Shown piece by piece: positions 43,041 to 51,366 of a stretch of 64,000 bases of DNA. The notes below the pieces were generated by a model, which was not told where the DNA came from, searched no databases, and saw only the letters and a list, made by a program, of their open reading frames with translations. The stretch lies in the NCBI RefSeq assembly GCF_007828955.1, contig NZ_VIVR01000001.1:5394001-5458000 (forward strand), in the 5' to 3' direction. The stretch comes from Kitasatospora atroaurantiaca (GTDB taxonomy: Bacteria; Actinomycetota; Actinomycetes; Streptomycetales; Streptomycetaceae). Every line of letters begins with the position of its first letter. Position 1 is the first letter of the stretch. Position numbers and translations under genes: made by a program.

Positions 43041-43295
43041 ATGAGCGAGACGAAGCAGCTCGCGGCAGACGCGAGCAGTCGTGACCCGTCGGTCGGCCTG
43101 CGGGCCGTCCGGGCGCTGCGGGAGTTGGCGGACCGGCTGGAGGACCTCCAGGTCGGCAACGCCCGTGGCCAGGGCTGGTCCTGGCAGGACATCGCGGTGT
43201 GTCTGGGCGTGAGCAGACAAGCGGTGCACAAGAAGTACGGCCGACGCGGCTTCGGCAAGGACAAGGACACGGACATGGACAAGGACGGAGGCTGA
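43041..43295 (+). CDS. small helix-turn-helix protein (probable local repressor)
   Basis: 84 residues. A helix-turn-helix is visible in WSWQDIAVCLGVSRQAVHKKYG, followed by a Lys/Asp-rich tail (GKDKDTDMDKDGG). ATG 43041 lies 7 bases after the -10, so its mRNA probably begins at or next to the start codon (leaderless). The paired TGTCAAC-N4-GTTGACA operators overlapping its promoter suggest autoregulation. The Clp-N gene follows after two bases. Pairs of such an HTH and a ClpN-domain protein occur in streptomycetes, but the role is not established. Confidence 0.8.
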   Translation: MSETKQLAADASSRDPSVGLRAVRALRELADRLEDLQVGNARGQGWSWQDIAVCLGVSRQAVHKKYGRRGFGKDKDTDMDKDGG

Positions 43296-43297
43296 CG

Positions 43298-43858
43298 ATG
43301 TTCGAGCGATTCACCGTGGGCGCACGGCAGGTGGTCGTGCAGGCGAAGGCCGAGGCGGCCGAGCTGAAGCACGGGTACATCGGCACCGAGCACCTGCTGC
43401 TCGGCATCCTGGCCGACCCGCAGGACCCGTCGGCGGCCGTGCTGGTGGAGGCCGGGCTCGACCATGACGCCGCCCGCGTCGTGGTGGTCCGGCTGCTCGG
43501 GTCCGGCGGAGACGCGCAGGCTCTGGCGGCGATCGGGGTGGACCTGGACGCCGTACGGGAGGCCGTCGAGGCGGAGTTCGGGGAGGGCGCGCTCGACGGG
43601 CCGGCCGGTGGGGACCAGTCGCGGCGGCGCGGCTGGTTCAAGGGTGGGGGCGGGCGCAGCCCGTTCACCGACCGGGCGAAGAAGACCTTGGCGCTGTCCC
43701 TGCGTGAGGCGATCCGGCTGGGTGCCGACCACATCGCCGTCGGGCACATCCTGCTGGGGCTGCTGCGCGAGGGCGACGGCCTCGCCGCGAGGGTGATCGC
43801 CGACCACGGCCTGGACGTCAAGGCCGTCCGGCGGGCGGTCGAGGCCAGGCTGGCCTGA
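43298..43858 (+). CDS. stand-alone Clp N-terminal (double Clp_N repeat) domain protein
   Basis: 186 residues with two Clp_N-type repeats: FERFTVGARQVVVQAKAEAAELKHGYIGTEHLLLGIL and FTDRAKKTLALSLREAIRLGADHIAVGHILLGLLRE. No ATPase or protease domain follows, so it is not ClpC or ClpA. It may bind Clp adaptors or substrates. ATG 43298 is two bases after the HTH gene and AAGGACGGAGG stands just before it; the pair is an operon. A stand-alone Clp_N domain suggests an adaptor, decoy or sensor of the Clp system; unverified. Confidence 0.8.
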   Translation: MFERFTVGARQVVVQAKAEAAELKHGYIGTEHLLLGILADPQDPSAAVLVEAGLDHDAARVVVVRLLGSGGDAQALAAIGVDLDAVREAVEAEFGEGALDGPAGGDQSRRRGWFKGGGGRSPFTDRAKKTLALSLREAIRLGADHIAVGHILLGLLREGDGLAARVIADHGLDVKAVRRAVEARLA

Positions 43859-43925
43859 GGCCCGGTCGACACCGGTTGTACGGATGCACAGCGTCATGTG
43901 ACAGAACGCATCGTCAACTCGCCGG

Positions 43926-43953
43926 TTGAGTACAAGTGGTGAATGGATATGAT
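43926..43953 (+). promoter_or_regulatory. putative promoter of the conservon operon
   Basis: TTGAGT (43926-43931), 16-base spacer and TATGAT (43948-43953) give a plausible housekeeping promoter, about 107 bases before the first conservon gene in otherwise featureless intergenic sequence. Confidence 0.5.
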
Positions 43954-44059
43954 CTGTTGACCGCGTGTACTGATCAACCGCCCGGAGCCCGCTCTGCCGC
44001 GTGCCCCGGGCGGTGGTGCGCTGTCGCCCGCCCGACGCTGACGCCCCGCCCCGAGGATC

Positions 44060-45742
44060 ATGTTGATGAGAGCTCGCACGCGCCCCGAACGCGGGGCGCA
44101 CCAACGCCCGAACGGCAGGACCGTGCTGTGGGCGGCGGCCGGGATCCTGGTCGGCGCGGGCACCGGTGCTGCCGCCACCACCGCCGTTCCCACCGTCCAC
44201 CGGGCGGCCGTCGCGGGTACGGTCGGCGGTGCTCTCGTCCTGTGGTGCGCCCTGGTCCTGGTGGCGGTCTGGCAGGCCGACCGCTCCCGGCGGATGCACG
44301 GCGAACTCGCCACCGTACGCCACGAGCTGATGGACACCCGGGCGCAGGCGGCCGCGCTGCACGCCGACCTCTCCGCCACGCACTCGGCGGCAGCCGCCCT
44401 GCGCGCCGCCCTCGCCACCGCCCAGGCCGAGGCCGACGGCGCCAACGCCGACCTCGCCGCTGCCCGGGCGGACCTGGCCACGGCCGAGGCCCGGACCGCC
44501 GAACTGCGGGCCGCCGCCGAGGCCGGGCAGCAGGGGCGCGAGGAGGTCGAGCGGCTCTCCGCCGCGATCCTGCCCGAGGTGGTCAAGCGCCTGCGGGCCG
44601 GCAGCTCGGTCGACTCCGCACTCGCCGGGCACACCGGGCCGGCCCACGCCGGCCTGCTGCGCACCGTGGCGGAGGAGATCGGCCGGGGCGAACGCCAGCG
44701 CGCGGCCGCCCTCGCGGTCTGCGCCACGGCGGCCGGCCGGGTCCAGGCACTGGCCACCAGCATGCACGCGGAGTTGCGCGACATGCAGCACCGGCACGGC
44801 GAGGACGTCCTGGGCGACCTGCTGAGCCTCGACCACGCGACCGCCCAGGCGGGCAGGATGGCCGACAGCATCGCGGTGCTCACCGGTGCCCGCTCGGGCC
44901 GGCGCTGGACCAAGCCGATCGGCGTGGAGAGCATTCTGCGTGGTGCTCTCGGCCGGATCGGCGCGTACCAGCGGGTGCGCCTGCACTCCGCCAGCACGGC
45001 GGCGGTGGCCGGCTTCGCGGCCGAGGGCGTGATGCACGCGCTGGCCGAACTGCTCGACAACGCCGCCAACTTCTCGGCCCCGCCGGCCGAGGTGCACGTG
45101 TACGTCGAGGAGGTCCACTCGGGCCTGGTGATCACCGTCGAGGACGGCGGCCTGGGCCTCAGCGAGAGCTGGCTGCGCCGGGCCGAGCGGGCGGTGTCGG
45201 CCGAGCCGCTGGACCTCACCATGCTCTCGGCCGGTACCCGGCTCGGCCTGGCGGTGGTCGGCGCGCTGGCCCGCAAGCACGGGCTGTCGGTCTCCTTCCG
45301 GCCCTCCGCCCGGGGCGGCACCGGCGTGGTGATGCTGATTCCCGAGCAGCTGGTCACCCACCCGACACCGGCCCTCGCCAAGGCGGTGGAGGCGGCCCGG
45401 ACGCAGCAGCCGGCCGCGGAGCCGACCCGCGCGGTCCTGGAGCCCCGGCGGAGCAGCCCTGCCACCGCCGACAACGGCCTGCCGCAACGCCGTCGCGGGC
45501 AGACCCTCGCGGCTTCCCAGCCCTCCGCTTCGAACGCTTCGAAGCCCTCCGCCTCGCTGCCCTCCGGCTCGGAGTCCTCCGCCTCGCAGTCCTCCGCGCC
45601 GCTCTTCCAGGCGCAGCCCGTACGGCCGGCGCAGCCCGTACGAGCCGACGCGGCCGTCTCCGCGGCCCGGTTCGGCGCCTTCCGAAGGGCCCTCCAGCAG
45701 GGGCCCGACACCACCGACGCTCTCCCGAAGGATGACTCCTGA
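44060..45742 (+). CDS. conservon sensor-kinase-like protein CvnA
   Basis: First gene of a conservon (cvnABCD), 560 residues. Two N-terminal membrane helices (about 20-62) without an obvious extracellular domain, an Ala/Glu coiled coil to about 160, then a histidine-kinase-like ATPase with N box LAELLDNAANFS, GGLGLSESW and RLGLAVVGALA. The usual phosphoacceptor His segment is replaced by LSLDHATAQAGRMADSI; kinase activity needs checking. A Ser/Ala-rich C-terminal tail has repeated PVRPAQPVRA. ATG 44060 is given; ATG 44066 has better spacing from GAGG (44053-44056). The stop codon overlaps the next start (TGATG). Confidence 0.85.
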   Translation: MLMRARTRPERGAHQRPNGRTVLWAAAGILVGAGTGAAATTAVPTVHRAAVAGTVGGALVLWCALVLVAVWQADRSRRMHGELATVRHELMDTRAQAAALHADLSATHSAAAALRAALATAQAEADGANADLAAARADLATAEARTAELRAAAEAGQQGREEVERLSAAILPEVVKRLRAGSSVDSALAGHTGPAHAGLLRTVAEEIGRGERQRAAALAVCATAAGRVQALATSMHAELRDMQHRHGEDVLGDLLSLDHATAQAGRMADSIAVLTGARSGRRWTKPIGVESILRGALGRIGAYQRVRLHSASTAAVAGFAAEGVMHALAELLDNAANFSAPPAEVHVYVEEVHSGLVITVEDGGLGLSESWLRRAERAVSAEPLDLTMLSAGTRLGLAVVGALARKHGLSVSFRPSARGGTGVVMLIPEQLVTHPTPALAKAVEAARTQQPAAEPTRAVLEPRRSSPATADNGLPQRRRGQTLAASQPSASNASKPSASLPSGSESSASQSSAPLFQAQPVRPAQPVRADAAVSAARFGAFRRALQQGPDTTDALPKDDS

Positions 45743-46176
45743 TGAGCAGCAGCACCGATCGCGACCTCGACTGGCTGTTGGAGAACCTGCTGACCGCCAC
45801 GCCAGGCGCCCGGCACGCCCTGGTGCTCTCGGCCGACGGTCTCAAGCTGTGCCACACGGCCGGGCTGGGCACGGACCAGGCGGACCAGCTGGCGGCGATC
45901 GCCTCCGGGATGCAGAGCCTGGCGCACGGCGCGTCGATCGAGTTCGGCGACCGCACCGGCGGGGTCCGGCAGTCGATGACGGAGTTTCACGGGGGCATCC
46001 TGTGCATCGTGGCGGCCGGTGAGGGCGCGCATCTCGCGGTGGTGACCGACGACGACGCCGACGTGGGCGTGGTCGGCCACAACATGCACGGTCTGATCGA
46101 GCAGATCGGCGCCTTCCTCAGTGCCCCGCCGCGGGAGCTCGACGAGGCCGGGATCGACGACGCCGTGCCCGCATGA
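45742..46176 (+). CDS. roadblock/LC7 protein CvnB
   Basis: 144 residues with the roadblock/LC7 fold: LDWLLENLLTATPGARHALVLSADGLKLCHTAGL and the GGILCIVAAGEGAHLAVVTDDDADVGVVGHNM segments. Such proteins are regulators of the small GTPase of the same operon. ATG overlaps the cvnA stop by one base and the next gene overlaps by four bases, so all conservon genes are translationally coupled. Small acidic C terminus. Confidence 0.88.
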   Translation: MSSSTDRDLDWLLENLLTATPGARHALVLSADGLKLCHTAGLGTDQADQLAAIASGMQSLAHGASIEFGDRTGGVRQSMTEFHGGILCIVAAGEGAHLAVVTDDDADVGVVGHNMHGLIEQIGAFLSAPPRELDEAGIDDAVPA

Positions 46177-46535
46177 GCAGGCAGCTTCCGGGCCGGGACG
46201 AGGATCCGGACCGGCTCTACACCGTCACCCGGGGCCGCAGCCGTCCGCCGGAGCACGCCTTCGACCTGGTCACCCTGATCGTCACCGAGCAGGAGCCGGT
46301 GCCCGGCATGCAGTCCGAGCACGCCCGGATCCTGCGGCTGTGCGTCAACCCGACGGCCGTGGTGGAGATCGCGGCCGAGCTGGCGCTGCCGGTGAGCGTG
46401 GTCAAGATCCTGCTCGGCGACCTGCTGGAGACCCACCGGATCACCGCGCGGCACCCCCGGTTCGCCCCGACCAAGGCCCGGCTGCCCGACCTCGACACGC
46501 TGAAGCAGGTGCTCCATGGACTCCAACAGCTCTGA
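46173..46535 (+). CDS. DUF742 protein CvnC
   Basis: 120 residues, DUF742 family: GRDEDPDRLYTVTRGRSRPP, then a winged-helix-like region (ILRLCVNPTAVVEIAAELALPVSVVKILLGDLLE) characteristic of CvnC proteins. ATGA overlap with cvnB and a 20-base overlap with the GTPase gene. It is thought to interact with the other conservon products; no DNA-binding is shown. Confidence 0.88.
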   Translation: MSRQLPGRDEDPDRLYTVTRGRSRPPEHAFDLVTLIVTEQEPVPGMQSEHARILRLCVNPTAVVEIAAELALPVSVVKILLGDLLETHRITARHPRFAPTKARLPDLDTLKQVLHGLQQL

Positions 46536-47196
46536 CACCGCCGTACTGCCCGGCAGAGCCGTCACACCCCTGCGCAGCACGGTCGAGAACGGTCTGAAGA
46601 TCGTGGTGGTGGGCGGCTTCGGTGTGGGCAAGACCACCCTGGTCGGCGCGGTGAGCGAGATCCGTCCGCTCAACACCGAGGAGACGATGACCAAGGCCGG
46701 CGAGGGCATCGACGACCTCTCCGGCATCCAGGGCAAACGGTCCACCACGGTGGCCTTCGACTTCGGCCGGATCACCCTCAACGACCAGAACGTGCTCTAC
46801 CTCTTCGGTGCCCCCGGGCAGGAACGTTTCTGGTTCCTCTGGGACCGGCTGTTCAACGGCGCCCTGGGCGCGGTGGTGCTGGTGGACACCCGCCGGCTGG
46901 AGGAGTCCTGGTACGCGATCGACCGGCTGGAGCACCACGGCACGCCGTTCATCGTGGCCCGCAACAACTTCGGCGAGCAGGAGCACAGCCTTCAGGAGGT
47001 CCGGGCCGCCCTCGACCTCTCGGAGAGCGTCCCGCTGGTGGACTGCGACGCCCGGGACCGGGAGTCCAGCAAGCAGGTGCTGATCGAGCTGCTCCGCCAT
47101 CTGCACCGACTGGCCGGGGCCGCCCCCGCAGCTCCGGCCGAGGCCACACCCGCAGACGCTGTCGCCGTCGCTGTCGAACAGGAGAAGACCCCGTGA
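46516..47196 (+). CDS. conservon small GTPase CvnD
   Basis: 226-residue Ras-like/Gtr-type GTPase. G1 GGFGVGKTT near 34-42, the switch region STTVAFDFGRI, and G3 GAPGQERFWFLW are clear. The G4 base-recognition motif, N/TKxD, appears as RNNFGE, with Gly where Asp is expected, so nucleotide specificity may be altered. The C terminus is an Ala/Pro/Glu-rich tail. It overlaps cvnC by 20 bases and the P450 gene by four (ATG/GTG stop overlap), so a single polycistronic unit runs from 44060 to at least 48437. Confidence 0.88.
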   Translation: MDSNSSDTAVLPGRAVTPLRSTVENGLKIVVVGGFGVGKTTLVGAVSEIRPLNTEETMTKAGEGIDDLSGIQGKRSTTVAFDFGRITLNDQNVLYLFGAPGQERFWFLWDRLFNGALGAVVLVDTRRLEESWYAIDRLEHHGTPFIVARNNFGEQEHSLQEVRAALDLSESVPLVDCDARDRESSKQVLIELLRHLHRLAGAAPAAPAEATPADAVAVAVEQEKTP

Positions 47197-48437
47197 CCGA
47201 GCCCGCGACCACCCCGCCGCCGGGCTGCCCGGCGCACGCAGGTGCGGCCCCGCTGTACGGCCCGCGGTTCCAGACCGACCCGGGGCAGCTCTACCAGGAG
47301 CTCCGGGAGACCCACGGCCCGGTCGCGCCCGTCGAGCTGGCCGGGGGAGTGCCGGCCTGGCTGGTGATCGGCTACCGCGAGCTGCAGCTGATGACCAGCC
47401 AGCCGAAGGTCTTCGGCCGTGACTCCAGCCGTTGGAACCAGTGGCCGGAGATCCCGGCGGACTGGCCGCTCAAGCCGATGATGGCTCCGGTGCCGTCGAT
47501 CCTCTACGCCGAGGGGGTCGAGCACCAGCGCCGCAAGGACGCCGTCACCGAGGCCCTCGCGGGGGTGGACCCGTACGAGCTGAAGAAGCACTGCGAGGAG
47601 ATCGCCGACCGGCTGATCGACGAGTTCGCGGGCAGGGGCGAGGCGGATCTGGTCGCCGAGTACGCGCACCGGGTGCCGCTGCTGGTGCTCTGCCGGCTGT
47701 TCGGGCTCGGCGAGGACGAGGCTCCGGTGCTGATCAGCGGCCTGCTGGCGATGTTGGACGGCGGGGCCGACGCCCAGGCCGGAGCGCAGCGGCTGCTGGA
47801 CAGCATGCTGAAGCTGGTGCAGGAGAAGCGCGAGCGGCCCGGCCCGGACATCACCTCGCGGCTGCTGGCGCACGAGGCCGGGCTGACCGACGAGGAGGTC
47901 ATGCGCGACATGCGGGTGATCCTGATCGCCGGTCACCAGCCGTGCGCGTACTGGATCTCCAACGCGCTGCGCCTGATGCTGACGGACGAGCGGTTCGCGG
48001 CCTCGCTCTCCGGCGGCCGGCGGAGCATCAGCCAGGCGCTCTCCGAGGCGCTCTGGGAGGACACCCCGACGCAGATCTTCGCGGGTCGCTGGGCGACCAG
48101 GGACACGCAGCTCGGCGGGCAGCGGATCGCCAAGGGCGACATGGTGCTGCTCGGTATCGCCGGCGCCAACGCGGACCCGTCGGTCCGTCAGGAGAGCGGC
48201 CGGCCGGCCGAGGGGAACCGGGCGTACATGAGCTTCTCGTACGGGGCCCACGGCTGCCCCTTCCCGGCCCAGGAGTCCGCCGAGGTGATCGCCACCACGG
48301 CGATCGAGGTGCTGCTCGACCGGCTGCCGGACCTGCGCCTGGCCGTGGCCGAGCACGCCCTGGTCTGGCGGCCCTCTGCCTGGGTCCGCGCACTGGTGGC
48401 ACTGCCGGTGGCCTTCACGCCGGGCTATGTGGCCTGA
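47193..48437 (+). CDS. CYP157-like cytochrome P450 lacking the ExxR arginine
   Basis: 414-residue P450-like protein. The heme region is FSYGAHGCPFPAQ with the ligand Cys355. The I-helix motif, normally AGxET, is AGHQPC, losing the acid-alcohol pair; the K-helix ExxR is EALW (Glu285, Trp288), so the conserved Arg is absent. CYP157 proteins of streptomycetes are known to lack ExxR and to lie with conservons, which this matches. It overlaps cvnD (GTGA), therefore co-translated. Its catalytic competence is uncertain; an electron-transfer partner or a regulatory role is possible. Confidence 0.88.
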   Translation: MTEPATTPPPGCPAHAGAAPLYGPRFQTDPGQLYQELRETHGPVAPVELAGGVPAWLVIGYRELQLMTSQPKVFGRDSSRWNQWPEIPADWPLKPMMAPVPSILYAEGVEHQRRKDAVTEALAGVDPYELKKHCEEIADRLIDEFAGRGEADLVAEYAHRVPLLVLCRLFGLGEDEAPVLISGLLAMLDGGADAQAGAQRLLDSMLKLVQEKRERPGPDITSRLLAHEAGLTDEEVMRDMRVILIAGHQPCAYWISNALRLMLTDERFAASLSGGRRSISQALSEALWEDTPTQIFAGRWATRDTQLGGQRIAKGDMVLLGIAGANADPSVRQESGRPAEGNRAYMSFSYGAHGCPFPAQESAEVIATTAIEVLLDRLPDLRLAVAEHALVWRPSAWVRALVALPVAFTPGYVA

Positions 48438-48467
48438 CGTCCCGTCGACTGTCTGAGGAGTGAGCGG

Positions 48468-49664
48468 ATGACCGCCCCGATCGTGATGGACCCGCTGGCG
48501 CGCGACAACGCCGCCGAGGGCGCCCTGCTGCGCGAGGCCGGCCCGGTGGTGGCCGTGGAGCTGATGGGTGGGGTCCGGGGTTGGGCGGTCACCCGGCACG
48601 CCGAGGCCCGGGAGCTGCTGACGGACCAGCGGCTGGTGAAGAACGCCCAGCACTGGGCGGCGTACCAGCGCGGGGAGATCCCGAAGAGCTGGCCGCTGAT
48701 CGGCCTGGCGGTGCCGGGCCCGAGCATGGTCACCACGGACGGGGCCGAGCACCGCCGCCTGCGCGCGATCGTCGCGCAGGCCTTCACGCCCCGCCGGGTG
48801 GAGCTGATGCGGCCCAAGGTGGAGGAGGTCACGGCCGAGCTGCTGGACCGGCTGGCCGAGGCCGGGCCCGTGGTGGATCTCAAGACGGCGTTCGCCTTCC
48901 CGCTGCCGATGACGGTGATCGGTTCGCTGCTCGGGGTGCCCGAGGCGGACCACGCGTACGTGCGGGAGCTGTACGAGCGCTTCTTCAGCAGCGTCGCGGC
49001 GGACGTCCAGGCGACGATCGCCAAGCTCAACGCCTTCGTCGCCGACCTGGTCGCCAAGCGGCGGGCGGAGCCTGGGGACGACCTGACCAGCGCGCTGCTG
49101 GCCGCCGACGTGGAGGGCGGGGCGCTGACCGACGCCGAGGCCGCGGCGACCCTGCGGGTGATCATCGCGGCCGGGCACGAGACCACCGTCAACCTGATCA
49201 CCAACGCCGTTCGCGCCCTGCTGGCCCACCCCGATCAGCTGGAGCTGGTGCGCTCCGGCGAGGTGCCCTGGTCCGCGGTGGTCGAGGAGTCCCTCCGCTG
49301 GACGCCGCCGACCAGCAACTTCCTGTTCCGCTTCGCCATCGAGGACATCAAGGTCGGCGAGGTGGTGATCCCCGAGGGCGAGGCCGTCCTTGTCTCGTAC
49401 AACGCGATCGGGCGGGACCCCGCACAGCACGGCATCACCGCCGAGCTCTTCGACATCACCCGGGAGCCGGCCCGCCACCTCTCCTTCGGGCACGGCCCGC
49501 ACGTCTGCCCGGGGGCTCCGCTGGCCCGGCTGGAGGCGACCGTCGCGCTGCCCGCGCTGTTCGAGCGCTTCCCGGGTCTGGCCCTGGCGGTCGAGGACGG
49601 CGAGCTGCGGCCCAACCCGTCGATGGTGGTCAACAGCCTGCGGGAACTGCCCGTCCGGCTGTAG
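48468..49664 (+). CDS. cytochrome P450, CYP154-like
   Basis: 398-residue canonical P450: I-helix AAGHETTVNL, ExxR as EESLRW, heme loop FGHGPHVCPGAPLARLE with ligand Cys347. Oxidises a small substrate not known from sequence. It is 30 bases after the CYP157-like gene, in the same orientation, and thus likely in the same operon. In S. coelicolor a CYP157 and CYP154 stand beside a conservon in the same order, so the pair is treated as a unit. Confidence 0.9.
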   Translation: MTAPIVMDPLARDNAAEGALLREAGPVVAVELMGGVRGWAVTRHAEARELLTDQRLVKNAQHWAAYQRGEIPKSWPLIGLAVPGPSMVTTDGAEHRRLRAIVAQAFTPRRVELMRPKVEEVTAELLDRLAEAGPVVDLKTAFAFPLPMTVIGSLLGVPEADHAYVRELYERFFSSVAADVQATIAKLNAFVADLVAKRRAEPGDDLTSALLAADVEGGALTDAEAAATLRVIIAAGHETTVNLITNAVRALLAHPDQLELVRSGEVPWSAVVEESLRWTPPTSNFLFRFAIEDIKVGEVVIPEGEAVLVSYNAIGRDPAQHGITAELFDITREPARHLSFGHGPHVCPGAPLARLEATVALPALFERFPGLALAVEDGELRPNPSMVVNSLRELPVRL

Positions 49665-49769
49665 GACCGACCGGGCCGCCACCGGGTGGCGGCCCGGCCC
49701 AGCACGGCCAGGTCACGACTGTGGCACTGGCCGATGAAGGTCGAACGCACACCTTGGCGTGCGGTAACA

Positions 49770-49864
49770 GTTAAGTTAACGTCTTCAAGCCAGCCCCCGC
49801 TGGGTACAGATCGATCTCCGGTACAGCGCAGTGTTGTTCTGTCTTATTGCTGGCATGTCATGCC
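49770..49864. promoter_or_regulatory. palindromes upstream of the sugar ABC transporter
   Basis: GTTAA-G-TTAAC (49770-49780) and GGCATG-T-CATGCC (49852-49864) are perfect palindromes in the region before the binding-protein gene. Sugar transporters of streptomycetes are commonly repressed by LacI- or GntR-type proteins at such sites; none is encoded nearby. Confidence 0.4.
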
Positions 49865-49916
49865 CTGGCAAGGAGGACGCATTGACCCCCACCCTGATCG
49901 CGATCGAAGGCCGCCG

Positions 49917-51293
49917 ATGACCCAGAAGTCCCGGCCCGTACTACTCCGGCGGCGCCTGCTCGCCGTCCCGGCCGTCCTTGCCCTCGCCCTCACCGCAGCC
50001 TGCTCCAACAGCTCCTCCAAGGACGGTGGCGGCGCCTCGTCCGCAGCCGCCCTGACCGGCGACTGCGCCAAGTACCAGCCGTACGCCGGTCACGCCGGGA
50101 CCAAGGTGACGATGTACGCCTCGATCCTCAGCCCGGAGTCGGACTCGCTGGAGAAGTCCTGGGCCGAATTCAGTTCTTGTACGGGCATCAAGATTTCGTA
50201 CGAGGGCTCCAACGACTTCGAGTCCCAGTTGCAGGTACGCGTGACCGGCGGCAATGCCCCGGACTTCGCGATCATCCCGCAGCCCGGCCTGCTCGCCCAG
50301 ATGGTGAAGACCGGCAAGGTCGTGAAGCCGCCGGCCGGGACGGTCGCCAACGAGGACAAGTGGAGCCCGGTCTGGAAGACGTACGGCTCGGTCAACGGCA
50401 CCTTCTACGCGGCGCCGATGAGCGCCAACATGAAGTCGCTGGTCTGGTACTCGCCGAAGTACTTCAAGCAGGCCGGCTACGAGGTGCCGAAGACCTGGGC
50501 GGACCTGATGGCGCTCAGCGACAAGATCGCCAAGGCGGGCGGCGGCAAGCCCTGGTGCGGCGGCATCGGCTCGGGCACGGCCACCGGCTGGCCGGCCACC
50601 GACTGGCTGGAGGAGGTCGTCCTCGGCTCGTACGGCGGTGAGGTCTACGACCAGTGGGTCGGCCACCAGGTGAAGTTCAGCGACCCGAAGATCACCACCG
50701 CGATGCAGACGGTGGCGGGCTGGATGCAGAACCCGGCCTGGGTGAACGGCGGGATCGGCGACGTGAAGTCGATCGCCACCACCACCTTCCAGGACGCGGG
50801 CGCGCCGATCCTCACCAACAAGTGCTGGCTGCTCCAGCAGGCGTCCTTCTACCGGGCGCAGTGGGCCAAGGGCACCAAGATCGCGGCGGACGGCGACATC
50901 TTCGCCTTCCACCTGCCCGCGGTGAACCCCTCGGTGCCCAACCCGGTCGAGGGCGGTGGCGAGTTCCTCGCCGCGTTCTCCGACCGGCCCGAGGTGCAGG
51001 CGGTGCAGAACTACCTCTCCAGTTCGGAGTGGGCCGGTAGCCGGGTGAAGGTGTCCGGCGGCTGGGTCTCCGCCAATCAGGGCGTCGACAAGAGCCTCTA
51101 CACCGACCCGATCGACAAGCTCTCCGCCGAGGCGCTGACCGACCCGGCCGCGACCTTCCGGTTCGACGGCTCCGACCTGATGCCGGCCGCGGTGGGCTCG
51201 GGCCAGGAGTGGAAGTCGCTGACCGCCTGGTTCGCCGAGGGACAGGCCATCCCGAAGGTGGCGGCTGACATCGACGCGGCCTGGCCGCAGTAG
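49917..51293 (+). CDS. CUT1-type sugar ABC transporter binding lipoprotein
   Basis: 458 residues, extracellular solute-binding protein family 1. Signal with Arg-rich start (LLRRRLLAVPAVLALALTAAC; lipobox LTAAC), then SBP fold segments GSNDFESQLQVRVTGGNAPDF, TWADLMALSDKIAKAGG and EGGGEFLAAFSDRPEVQAVQ. ATG 49917 has GAAGG six bases upstream. It resembles the alpha-glucoside-type binding proteins, but the ligand cannot be named from sequence. First gene of a three-gene transporter. Confidence 0.88.
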   Translation: MTQKSRPVLLRRRLLAVPAVLALALTAACSNSSSKDGGGASSAAALTGDCAKYQPYAGHAGTKVTMYASILSPESDSLEKSWAEFSSCTGIKISYEGSNDFESQLQVRVTGGNAPDFAIIPQPGLLAQMVKTGKVVKPPAGTVANEDKWSPVWKTYGSVNGTFYAAPMSANMKSLVWYSPKYFKQAGYEVPKTWADLMALSDKIAKAGGGKPWCGGIGSGTATGWPATDWLEEVVLGSYGGEVYDQWVGHQVKFSDPKITTAMQTVAGWMQNPAWVNGGIGDVKSIATTTFQDAGAPILTNKCWLLQQASFYRAQWAKGTKIAADGDIFAFHLPAVNPSVPNPVEGGGEFLAAFSDRPEVQAVQNYLSSSEWAGSRVKVSGGWVSANQGVDKSLYTDPIDKLSAEALTDPAATFRFDGSDLMPAAVGSGQEWKSLTAWFAEGQAIPKVAADIDAAWPQ

Positions 51294-51366
51294 ACAGCCG
51301 TCCAGGGCGGCGCGGGTCCACCCGCCCGCGTCGCCCGAACCTCTCTCCGGTGGAAGGACCTTTCGC

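Noticed and set aside
43913..43930. GTCAAC...GTTGAG resembling a third operator before the conservon
   Set aside because: The arms are imperfect and the spacing is not four bases, unlike the two perfect sites at 42994-43038; likely chance plus the -35 box.
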